Of a stretch of 64,000 bases of DNA, positions 16,672 to 24,170 are shown piece by piece (positions within the stretch are counted from its first letter, which is position 1; each line of letters starts with the position of its first letter). The DNA is from Chitinophaga costaii (GTDB taxonomy: Bacteria; Bacteroidota; Bacteroidia; Chitinophagales; Chitinophagaceae). The position numbers and the translations under genes are program-made. The notes below the pieces were generated by a model. It saw only the letters and a list, made by a program, of their open reading frames with translations. It searched no databases and had not been told where the DNA came from. Where the stretch lies: positions 1 through 64,000 of the forward strand of contig NZ_FMAR01000009.1 of assembly GCF_900094705.1 (NCBI RefSeq). The letters are read 5' to 3'.

Positions 16672-19600
16672 TAAAACGTGCATGATAAAGCGAATGTAGG
16701 CTTGAGCGTATAAGGATAACTGGTACCCCTTTCCTGGTCAATATTGCTCCAGTAAGACAAATCGCTCATGGATGCAGAAATGCCCAGGTGCTGAATATTT
16801 ATACGTGACAGCCAACGTGCCGGCAGCTCATACATGATATTTACACTATTGAACAAGATGGTATTTTCCGTAAACACGAAGCGATCGTTAGCCAGTGTAG
16901 AAGTGTTATTGAGTAGCGATTTATAAGGCGCTATATCCCCCGGTTTCTGCCAGCGATTGCTCAATACGCGACGGTCTACGTTTGTTCTTACATACGCGTT
17001 TTCTACCTGTCCCATCAACGTTTGATTCAGTTTTTTACCACCAAAACGGGCAGCAAAACCAAGGTTGGCTACGAAAGACCCATACCGTACCGAAGTACTC
17101 AGGCGTCCATTTATTTTGGGTTGAGAGCTACCCACCGCTATTTTCTGAAAGCCGGATATGTTGTTGCTTACCGTACCATCTATATTCTGGTAAAGCACTT
17201 TTCCAGTAGCAGCATCTACGCCGGGTGATTTAAGTACATAAATTTCATCGATAGACTGCCCTTCTACGTATTCATAGTAAAACGACCGGTCTGAATTGGT
17301 GCCAGCCGGCGTTTTATTGGCCTCCTTCAAGGCATCGCTCAGTTTTACGAGCACGTTTTTATTACTGTATGCGGCAACCTGTATAGACCAACTGAACTTT
17401 TTTTCATTGTTGCGCAGTATGTACACAGAGGCCGAAAAATCGTACCCACTATTGTTTACCTGTCCCAAATTTTCCGTATAGCTATTAAACCCATGCGACA
17501 GCGGCAGCGTGGCCTGCGTAATGGTATTTGGTGTGCGCTTCTTGTAATAGTTGAAATCCAAAGAAACCCTTCCGTTGAAAATGGAAACATCTGCCCCAAA
17601 ATTTTGCTGGTAGGTATTTTGCCAGGAAAGATCAGGGTTGCCTATTCCTGTAAGTGTAGTCCCCACCATAGAGCGGTACAATTGGGTGCGGTCGTAAGTA
17701 TAAGTAGTAAGCGACTGGTAGGGGGCAAAATTGAGACCACCCGTTACGCCATAGTTATAGCGCAAACGCAGCAGATTTATAAAGGTAACATTGTCTTTAA
17801 AAATTTTCTCATTGCTCACCGTCCAACCAAAGCCGGCGGAGTAAAACTTGCCATAACGTGTGTTGGGCCCAAATGACGAGCCTCCTTCCATGTTATAAGA
17901 TGCATCGGCAAAATAGCGGCCATCGAAGTTATAATTTGCTGTACCACTAAACCCTAAACTACGCACAGTAGCTTCCGTAGTAGATGGCTGATTACCACTG
18001 TAGGACGCCCCGTTAGATATATCGGTTTGCTGGTCGTTGGCAAAACCTACTACAATGAAGGAGTTGGCATTATTTTTATTTTCAACCACCTGAGCATTGG
18101 CGCCCACATACACACTATGCCTTCCGAATACCTGGCCGTAACTAAGATTAGTGCGGAACTGGTACCCCTGCTGCATACTGTTCGTCTTAGCGTAAGAACC
18201 TTTCTGGGTAAACTGAAGGAAGTCGATATTGGATGGCGATTTAAAAACATCTGCACTGCCTATCTGCCGCGTGTAGCCGGCAGAGTTACTCCACTTCAGC
18301 GTGGGGGTAATGTCCCAATCCACCGCAGTGGTATTGCGGATCATCGTATACTGGGCCTTGTTGAAGTCTGTTAGCGAGCCATTGTAGGCAGGGTTAGCTT
18401 GTGTACCACTAAAGGTATTGAACTGCATTACCGAGCTGCCGTCTGTATTATAGGGGTTCCAGTAAGGATTCATCAACACATAGTTGCTATAATCGCCCCA
18501 GGTGCTATTGGCAGAATTATTAATACCAATGCCAAGGTTATTGGTGAAACGCACTTTGGGCAGCAGGTAAGCAATGCTCATAGATCCGTTGATATTATCA
18601 CGCTTCGATCCTTTCATGGCACCGGTAACCTGGTCGTACGATACATTCATGATGTAGCGAAACTGTGCATCCCCCCCACTCAGGTCTAGCTTATGATACT
18701 GGCCAATGCCCGTACGCAGCGGCACGCGGGCCCAGTTGGTATTAACGCCCTCTTTGATAGACTTCAGATTAGCGTTATACAAATCGCTCAGGGTGGCCTG
18801 GGAAGACAGGTCGGTACTGGAGTACAGGCCTACCGACTTTTCCAGGGCCAGCTTTTCCGTGGCATTGAGGCGGTGGATGGAGGAAAGATCCGGTATTTCA
18901 AGATTGAGCCCTGTAGCATAGGAAATACGCAATTTACCAGATACCGGCTTAATGGAGGTGATCACCACCACACCATTGGCACCCCTGGAGCCATACATGG
19001 CGGTAGAACTGGCATCCTTTAAGATCACTACAGATTCTACATCGTTCTGGTTCATATCATACACCCTTTGCAGCGAAACTTCAAAGCCGTCTAAAATAAA
19101 CAGCGGCAGGTTCAGGGTATTACGCACATTGCTTTGCAGGTCGTTAATATTGGCTAGTGTAGTACTGCCCCGGATCTCAATATCAGGCAGAGAGTTTGGA
19201 TCAGAGCCCAGGTTATTTCTTTCCTGAATATCAAAAGAAGGATCGATGTTGCCGATGGTCTTCAACAAATTGCGGTTGCCGTACATCTTGATCTGTTCTT
19301 TCGTGATCACGGTTACTGCACCGGTAAAACTTTCCTTGGGCTTATCGAAGATACCAGTTACCACCACGTCTTTCAGGCGGGCATCATTTGTAGGAAGGGT
19401 GATCTTATAATTCGTTTTGCCAGGTACTATGCGGATCAATTGTGTTTTATATCCTACAAAACTAACCCGGATCACGGTATCACCGGGCGAGGGCGAAAAA
19501 TCGAAAGTACCATCATCACTACCCCGGAACCCCAGCACATTTTTTCCAACAATCTGTATGGTAGCTCCCGGCATGGGTTTACCTTCTTCATCTACTACCG

Positions 19601-20012
19601 TACCTTTAATCTTTTCTGCCGGCGTGCTGGTGCCGGTATTCTTTGACTTAGGCGGCAGGCTAATGGTGATCACCTTGTCTTCAATACTGAATTCCAGGTT
19701 TTGATAACCCAGCACCGTTTTCAGGGCAGTTTCCAATGTTACGTTGATCAGGTTTACGTTGATCTTAATGTCCTGTACAATATTCTTTTTATAAAAAATA
19801 TCATAGCCACTTTGCTGTTGTATCTTATTAAGGATACTGACAGTAGATTCATTTTTCTCCGTCAAAGTAATCCGTTGCCCCAAGGCAGCTGCGGAAAAGC
19901 ACAGCAGGAGCGTAATCAGGGAGAGTGTGCGTTTTAGTTGATTGGCGCGCAAGCGCTTAAAGGGCACACGTAGCCAGTTAGGCGGAAACGATCCACATAC
20001 ATTTGGTTGCAT
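16671..20012 (-). CDS. SusC/RagA TonB-dependent transporter with STN domain (leftward locus)
   Basis: A 1113-residue outer-membrane protein. After a signal peptide (LSLITLLLCFSAAALG, about residues 30-45), the chain holds an STN signalling domain (TLTEKNESTVSILNKIQQQSGYDIFYKKNI, to about residue 115). A carboxypeptidase-regulatory-like domain follows (IKGTVVDEEGKPMPGATIQIVGKNV, about 135-215). Then come the plug (VVVTGIFDKPKESFTGAVTVIT, then GSRGANGVVVITS) and the beta-barrel to the terminal aromatic residue of SCTF. It imports ligand together with SusD. The STN domain means it should signal through the adjacent FecR and sigma factor. The start lies 173 bases after FecR, and the stop overlaps the SusD start. 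Confidence 0.93.
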   Translation of the reverse strand: MQPNVCGSFPPNWLRVPFKRLRANQLKRTLSLITLLLCFSAAALGQRITLTEKNESTVSILNKIQQQSGYDIFYKKNIVQDIKINVNLINVTLETALKTVLGYQNLEFSIEDKVITISLPPKSKNTGTSTPAEKIKGTVVDEEGKPMPGATIQIVGKNVLGFRGSDDGTFDFSPSPGDTVIRVSFVGYKTQLIRIVPGKTNYKITLPTNDARLKDVVVTGIFDKPKESFTGAVTVITKEQIKMYGNRNLLKTIGNIDPSFDIQERNNLGSDPNSLPDIEIRGSTTLANINDLQSNVRNTLNLPLFILDGFEVSLQRVYDMNQNDVESVVILKDASSTAMYGSRGANGVVVITSIKPVSGKLRISYATGLNLEIPDLSSIHRLNATEKLALEKSVGLYSSTDLSSQATLSDLYNANLKSIKEGVNTNWARVPLRTGIGQYHKLDLSGGDAQFRYIMNVSYDQVTGAMKGSKRDNINGSMSIAYLLPKVRFTNNLGIGINNSANSTWGDYSNYVLMNPYWNPYNTDGSSVMQFNTFSGTQANPAYNGSLTDFNKAQYTMIRNTTAVDWDITPTLKWSNSAGYTRQIGSADVFKSPSNIDFLQFTQKGSYAKTNSMQQGYQFRTNLSYGQVFGRHSVYVGANAQVVENKNNANSFIVVGFANDQQTDISNGASYSGNQPSTTEATVRSLGFSGTANYNFDGRYFADASYNMEGGSSFGPNTRYGKFYSAGFGWTVSNEKIFKDNVTFINLLRLRYNYGVTGGLNFAPYQSLTTYTYDRTQLYRSMVGTTLTGIGNPDLSWQNTYQQNFGADVSIFNGRVSLDFNYYKKRTPNTITQATLPLSHGFNSYTENLGQVNNSGYDFSASVYILRNNEKKFSWSIQVAAYSNKNVLVKLSDALKEANKTPAGTNSDRSFYYEYVEGQSIDEIYVLKSPGVDAATGKVLYQNIDGTVSNNISGFQKIAVGSSQPKINGRLSTSVRYGSFVANLGFAARFGGKKLNQTLMGQVENAYVRTNVDRRVLSNRWQKPGDIAPYKSLLNNTSTLANDRFVFTENTILFNSVNIMYELPARWLSRINIQHLGISASMSDLSYWSNIDQERGTSYPYTLKPTFALSCTF

Positions 20013-20185
20013 TCTAAGTAAATTTTGGTTGAGTGTAATTTGTTGGCGTACCTACTACATTTTGACGCTATACGTATTGTTGTGCAAGTGGTGGATTGCT
20101 TTAAAGCATAAGATAATTTAACCGGTTTCTAATCTTATAACATTACCTGTTTGTTAATGGTGAATAAATTGTATACATTTTTATG

Positions 20186-21307
20186 TCATGGTATTACAAT
20201 AAGTTTTCTGTCCTGAACCTGAAAACGCACGCCGCCTCTTTCCAATATTTTTAATATACGTGATAAGCTGGCATTCCTGTCTATGACACCATTGAAGGTA
20301 TCATCTGTAGGCGTTTGCTGGTATTCGATGTCCAGGTTGTACCATCTTGAAATTTGCCGCATAACGGCGGGTAGCGGTAGGTCTTTGAAATAGAATTGCC
20401 CGGTTCTCCAAGCCAGCGCCATTGCCACATCGCCTGTTTGTACCTGTAGCAGGCCAGCCTGGCTAGACGTGGCTACTTGTCCGGGTTTTAAAATAGCTTG
20501 CTCGTTTATGCTTACAGCACCTTCTGCCAGTGTAGTCTTGGTAACTGGCTCATCGGCATAACTGTTGATGTTAAAACGGGTACCCAGCACTTTTACTTCC
20601 TGCCGGTTGGCCACTACAATAAAGGGATGTTGTGCATCGGTGGCTACTTCAAAATAAGCCTCACCGGTAAGCTGTACTTTTCTTTCCGACAAACCATTGA
20701 AGGAGGCTGCATACCGCAGCGATGATGCGGCATTGAGCCACACCTTAGACCCATCGGGCAGGTTCAACTGGTAGGTTTCTCCTTTCGAGGTAGTGAGGGT
20801 ATTATAAAGATGTTCTCCCCCGCCGCTTACGGCGGCATCATCGTATACAATCTCTCCAGTTGCATTTTTTGTAACGCGTACCCCTGCCTGTTCGGCCACC
20901 TTCCCTTGAAGCTGCTCGTCCAGCACTATCCTGGTGCCGTTGGAGAGCGTGAGGGTAGCTGCGTTTTTACCAGGCTGTATATCATGCGCTGCCAGTTCCC
21001 GGACAGTCATCACAGGATGCCGGTGGGCCAATAAATAGGTACCCATGGCTATACCGGCCAGCAACACCGCTGCTGCGGCCACTTTATACCATAAGGGCCT
21101 TACCACCGGCTTATTGGAAATGGTAATTAGTTGTTGCCGGATGGCGGCCAGATCCTCTACCATGGCAGCAGCGGGGAGTACCTCCCGGTTGTCCAGTGAA
21201 AAGTGTAAATGCCAGCTCTCAACGATCGCAACTTCTTCGGGTGAAGCTGTACCATTCGTATACCGTTCAAGCAGGTCAACGCCATTGTATTGTTTCATGT
21301 CTTGCAT
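20186..21307 (-). CDS. FecR-type trans-membrane anti-sigma factor (leftward locus)
   Basis: A 373-residue type II membrane protein. The N-terminal cytoplasmic 70 residues (LLERYTNGTASPEEVAIVESW) should hold the sigma factor. One membrane helix lies at about residues 72-94 (WYKVAAAAVLLAGIAMGTYLL). The periplasmic FecR domain (YQLNLPDGSKVWLNAASSLRY, GEAYFEVATDAQHPF, TRFNINSYADEPVTKTTLAEGAV) is followed by a C-terminal DUF4974 domain (about 305-373) that contacts the STN domain of SusC. When SusC binds ligand the signal frees the sigma factor. It is 103 bases downstream of the sigma gene and 173 upstream of SusC, in the canonical order. Confidence 0.92.
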   Translation of the reverse strand: MQDMKQYNGVDLLERYTNGTASPEEVAIVESWHLHFSLDNREVLPAAAMVEDLAAIRQQLITISNKPVVRPLWYKVAAAAVLLAGIAMGTYLLAHRHPVMTVRELAAHDIQPGKNAATLTLSNGTRIVLDEQLQGKVAEQAGVRVTKNATGEIVYDDAAVSGGGEHLYNTLTTSKGETYQLNLPDGSKVWLNAASSLRYAASFNGLSERKVQLTGEAYFEVATDAQHPFIVVANRQEVKVLGTRFNINSYADEPVTKTTLAEGAVSINEQAILKPGQVATSSQAGLLQVQTGDVAMALAWRTGQFYFKDLPLPAVMRQISRWYNLDIEYQQTPTDDTFNGVIDRNASLSRILKILERGGVRFQVQDRKLIVIP

Positions 21308-21410
21308 ATAAGCTCCATAAAGAAGAGACGGGAAAAAGGCTTAGGGGTCATCCTCCGCGAAAATTTTTTTTTCGCAGTGCCGGTTACCCTTTAAAGCAGA
21401 AAAAAATGTA

Positions 21411-21989
21411 CTAGTAGCGAAGTAATAAATATAGATAGGCGAGCAGGCCGAGGCGGGAACGCAGTATTTTAAGTGCCTTCTTTACATGGTTGCGAACGGT
21501 GTGTTCAGACAGGTCTAACTGTTGCGCAATCTCTGCGTAGGTGAGATGATTAATCCTGCTGAGTTCAAATACCTCCCTCATTTTTTCGGGCAGGGCGGAT
21601 ATTTCTTTTTCAATAATAGCCTGCAACTGCTTTTCCCTGACCTGGTGGTCGGTAATGCTTATACCCTTATCCGCATATTCCTGTAAGGCAAGGGCGTAGT
21701 TATTTTTACGCTTGTCTTCCTGAATAGCGCGAAGAATGGCATACCGTACGGAGGTATATAAATAACCGGCTACATTTTGCGGCAGGGTGAGTGTGCCGCG
21801 TTTAGTCCACAGGGTGATGAATAGATCCTGAATAATGTCTTTCACTATTTCACGCTCCTGTAGCCACTTATAGGCATACCGGTGTAATATTTCCTTGTAG
21901 CGGTCGTAAAGTTCGGTGTATGCCGTCTGGTCATCTGCCTTAATGAGGTCAAATAAAACCTGATCATTTAATGTCTTGTATTCCGGCAT
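21411..21989 (-). CDS. ECF sigma factor of the FecR type (leftward locus)
   Basis: A 192-residue sigma-70 ECF protein. Region 2 covers about residues 15-90 (TAYTELYDRYKEILHRYAYKWLQ, DIIQDLFITLWTKRG, LYTSVRYAILRAI). Region 4 covers about residues 125-180 (LPEKMREVFELSRINHLTYAEIAQQLDLSEHTVRNHVKKAL). The tail after region 4 is hydrophobic (LGLLAYLYLLLRY), a habit seen in many FecR-linked Bacteroidota sigma factors and possibly a handle for the membrane anti-sigma. It should direct transcription of the adjacent SusC/D operon. A perfect -7 core (TAGTTTTG) lies about 42 bases before its start. It is divergent from a second ECF sigma gene. Confidence 0.92.
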   Translation of the reverse strand: MPEYKTLNDQVLFDLIKADDQTAYTELYDRYKEILHRYAYKWLQEREIVKDIIQDLFITLWTKRGTLTLPQNVAGYLYTSVRYAILRAIQEDKRKNNYALALQEYADKGISITDHQVREKQLQAIIEKEISALPEKMREVFELSRINHLTYAEIAQQLDLSEHTVRNHVKKALKILRSRLGLLAYLYLLLRY

Positions 21990-22030
21990 ACGCTATTGGT
22001 TCACTGCCCGCTTAAGGACGCCTAAAATAA

Positions 22031-22038
22031 CAAAACTA
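22031..22038 (-). promoter_or_regulatory. Promoter -7 core for the leftward sigma gene
   Basis: CAAAACTA on the plus strand reads TAGTTTTG on the minus strand, an exact match to the Bacteroidota vegetative -7 element TAnnTTTG. It lies about 42 bases upstream of the start codon at 21989. I see no clear TTG at -33, so the call rests mainly on the -7 core and position. Confidence 0.55.
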
Positions 22039-22135
22039 TGGGTAAAAATAATTCGTAAAAAAATACAGGCTGATTTTCCAGGGTGCCTGCCCATAGAAAT
22101 GATGAACCAGCATCCACCCGGCCCACCCGGTTTAA

Positions 22136-22168
22136 TTGCAGGTAATTAATTACCTTGCCCTAAGTTTC
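22136..22168 (+). promoter_or_regulatory. Promoter with embedded 16-bp palindrome for the rightward sigma gene
   Basis: A TTG at 22136-22138 and TAAGTTTC at 22161-22168 (one mismatch to TAnnTTTG) are 22 bases apart, within the TTG-N17-23-TAnnTTTG range described for Bacteroidota. Between them AGGTAATTAATTACCT at 22140-22155 is a perfect 16-bp palindrome. A dimeric repressor or activator bound there would sit directly in the promoter spacer. It could equally serve both divergent sigma genes. The promoter reading is tentative; the palindrome is a direct observation. Confidence 0.5.
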
Positions 22169-22226
22169 ATCGCATTAAAAGACTTGTCATCTGTTTCAAC
22201 AGGCACCACTGGATATTGAGCATGCA

Positions 22227-22781
22227 TTGGTACAACAGGCCGCCGAAGGCCACCGGGACGCGTTTGCCCGGCTGTACACGCATTACTATCCTACCTTGCA
22301 GGCAGCCATTAACTTCATCACTAAAAATACCGACCAGACCGACGAAATTCTTCAGGAAACCTTTCTGCGCATGTGGGCTGCCCGGGAAAAGCTGGTGCTG
22401 GTACGCTCTTTTGAAAGTTATGCCTTCCGCATAGCCCGCAATTTCCTGTACGACCTGCTGCGCCGCGAAAAAGTACATGAGCGCGCATTGGAAGCCCTCC
22501 GTGCGCAGGAAAATGGCATTGACCACGAAGATCCCCTTTTGCACAAAGAGTTTTACGATATTGCCGCCACCGCCATTGCCCAGCTAGACCCGTTGAAACG
22601 CGACATATTCCTGCTCCGCACCCAGGAAGCCATGCCCTTTGCACAGATCGCCGAAAAAATGGGCCTGGCCGTGGTGACAGTCAAAAAACATTACTACGAT
22701 ACCTATCATTCCCTCAAAACCCTGATCAGTGAACATGGCGGCCTGTTTGCTTTCCTTTTTATCCTCTGGACCCGCCATTAA
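22227..22781 (+). CDS. ECF sigma factor of the FecR type (rightward locus)
   Basis: At least 184 residues. Region 2 begins near residue 5 (GHRDAFARLYTHYYPTLQAAINFI, then QTDEILQETFLRMWAAREKL, and YAFRIARNFLYDLLR). Region 4 follows (LDPLKRDIFLLRTQEAMPFAQIAEKMGLAVVTVKKHYYDTYHSLK). No ATG precedes the homology: the frame is open back to 22179 and offers TTG at 22227 and CTG at 22191 and 22209. The real start is therefore non-ATG and a few codons longer is possible. The C-terminal tail (GGLFAFLFILWTR) is hydrophobic like that of the other FecR-type sigma. FecR, SusC and SusD follow in the usual order, so it should control them. Confidence 0.9.
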   Translation: MVQQAAEGHRDAFARLYTHYYPTLQAAINFITKNTDQTDEILQETFLRMWAAREKLVLVRSFESYAFRIARNFLYDLLRREKVHERALEALRAQENGIDHEDPLLHKEFYDIAATAIAQLDPLKRDIFLLRTQEAMPFAQIAEKMGLAVVTVKKHYYDTYHSLKTLISEHGGLFAFLFILWTRH

Positions 22782-22846
22782 ATTTTTTTTTCCGACGACC
22801 ATATACGAACCTTCTTTTACTTCGTCTGTATATTATAATCTACTGC

Positions 22847-24007
22847 ATGCAAGACCAGGATATCATATTATTAATTATTAAATATAAATCAGGGAATTTA
22901 AGTCCCGACGAGGAAGCGGCATTGTTTTCCTGGTATCATCAGGCCGCTATATCAGATGTACAAAGGTTGCTGCATGCAGCGGGGGAACCTGCGGGAAGGG
23001 AAATGCCACTGACCTTCCGCAACCAATTGGAAAGCAGCCTGGACGCCGCCGATACTTCCATCAAAGCAGTGCCTGCAGTATCCGGTAAATTACGCCGCCT
23101 GCACATAGGCTGGTGGATAGCGGCTTCTTTACTGATCATGGCAGGCGTTACTTACCTGCTGCGCCGCCAGCCTACTGCCTCTCCTGCGGCAGTTATAGCC
23201 CATGTGGATGTAGCCCCCGGCAGAAGCGGAGCCTTGCTCACGCTAGCCAATGGAGTGGTGGTAAACCTGGATAGCGCCGGAAACACAGCGATTGTGGCGC
23301 AGCAGGGTGCTCAACTGGATACGCTGAAAGGGCAATTGAACTATGCCGGCCACCAGCCCGCTGCGACGGATGTGGCGTATAACACCATTACGGTTCCGGC
23401 CGCCCGGCAGTTTAAGGTTGTGCTGGCAGATGGCACTTCCGTATGGCTCAATGCCGGCAGCGCCCTGCGCTATCCCACCGCCTTTAACGGGCCGGAGCGT
23501 AGCGTTACCATTAGCGGGGAAGCATATTTTGAAGTAGCCCCCCGCGCACAACAGCCCTTCCAGGTGAAGGTGAGCGACGGATCTACGATATCGGTGCTTG
23601 GCACACAATTTAACGTAAACGCCTATACGGACGAACAGGCCGTACGCACCACCCTGGTAAGCGGCAGCCTGCGGGTAAGTGCTTCCGGCAAAGACTTACT
23701 ACTGCAACCAGGCCAGCAGGCAGTAGCGGCCAATGGCGTGCAACTGGTAAAGGCGGCAAACATAGCACAAGCAGTTGCCTGGAAAGAGGGCATCTTCGAT
23801 TTCGATAAAATGGATGTAGCAGCCGTCATGCGTCAACTGGCGCGCTGGTACGACTTGCAGATCATATATGAAAATGGCGTACCCGACACCCGGTTTTACG
23901 GAGAAATAGGCCGTAATCTCCAGTTGTCGGATGTGTTGGAAGGATTGCGGTTATCCGGCCTGCATTGCAGGTTGGAAGCGGGCCGCAGGCTCATCGTGCT
24001 GCCGTAA
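22847..24007 (+). CDS. FecR-type trans-membrane anti-sigma factor (rightward locus)
   Basis: A 386-residue protein of the same design as the leftward FecR. The sigma-binding N-terminus comprises residues 1-85 (IIKYKSGNLSPDEEAALFSWYHQ). One membrane helix lies at about residues 87-105 (HIGWWIAASLLIMAGVTYLL). The periplasmic FecR beta-domain (FKVVLADGTSVWLNAGSALRYPTAF, GEAYFEVAPRAQQPF, GTQFNVNAYTDEQAVRTTLV) and the C-terminal DUF4974 domain (RWYDLQIIYENGVPDTRFYGEIGRN) follow. It follows the sigma gene by 65 bases and precedes SusC by about 160, separated by a hairpin. It should release the sigma factor on contact with the ligand-loaded SusC STN domain. Confidence 0.92.
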   Translation: MQDQDIILLIIKYKSGNLSPDEEAALFSWYHQAAISDVQRLLHAAGEPAGREMPLTFRNQLESSLDAADTSIKAVPAVSGKLRRLHIGWWIAASLLIMAGVTYLLRRQPTASPAAVIAHVDVAPGRSGALLTLANGVVVNLDSAGNTAIVAQQGAQLDTLKGQLNYAGHQPAATDVAYNTITVPAARQFKVVLADGTSVWLNAGSALRYPTAFNGPERSVTISGEAYFEVAPRAQQPFQVKVSDGSTISVLGTQFNVNAYTDEQAVRTTLVSGSLRVSASGKDLLLQPGQQAVAANGVQLVKAANIAQAVAWKEGIFDFDKMDVAAVMRQLARWYDLQIIYENGVPDTRFYGEIGRNLQLSDVLEGLRLSGLHCRLEAGRRLIVLP

Positions 24008-24073
24008 CAGCATGCAGTAGGTAGAAAAAAATGTAAATAGATAGCGATCAGGCAAACCTCTGCCTGCAAAAAA

Positions 24074-24101
24074 GCCGTTCCAGGGTGAGAGTTGGAACGG
24101 C
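24074..24101 (+). other. Hairpin between FecR and SusC genes
   Basis: A perfect 9-bp stem GCCGTTCCA/TGGAACGGC has a 10-base loop in the leader of the SusC gene. No T-run follows on the plus strand, while six A residues precede it. It may be a leader structure tuning readthrough or mRNA stability between the regulatory pair and the abundant SusC/D transcript. Confidence 0.5.
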
Positions 24102-24170
24102 CTGAGTAGCAGGAAAGTGAACAATTATTTTCTGGACAACTGTTTTATCATTCCAAACCAATTGCAAATT

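Noticed and set aside
20097-20108. 12-bp palindrome TGCTTTAAAGCA between FecR and SusC
   Set aside because: Short AT-rich palindromes are expected by chance and no promoter element lies beside it.
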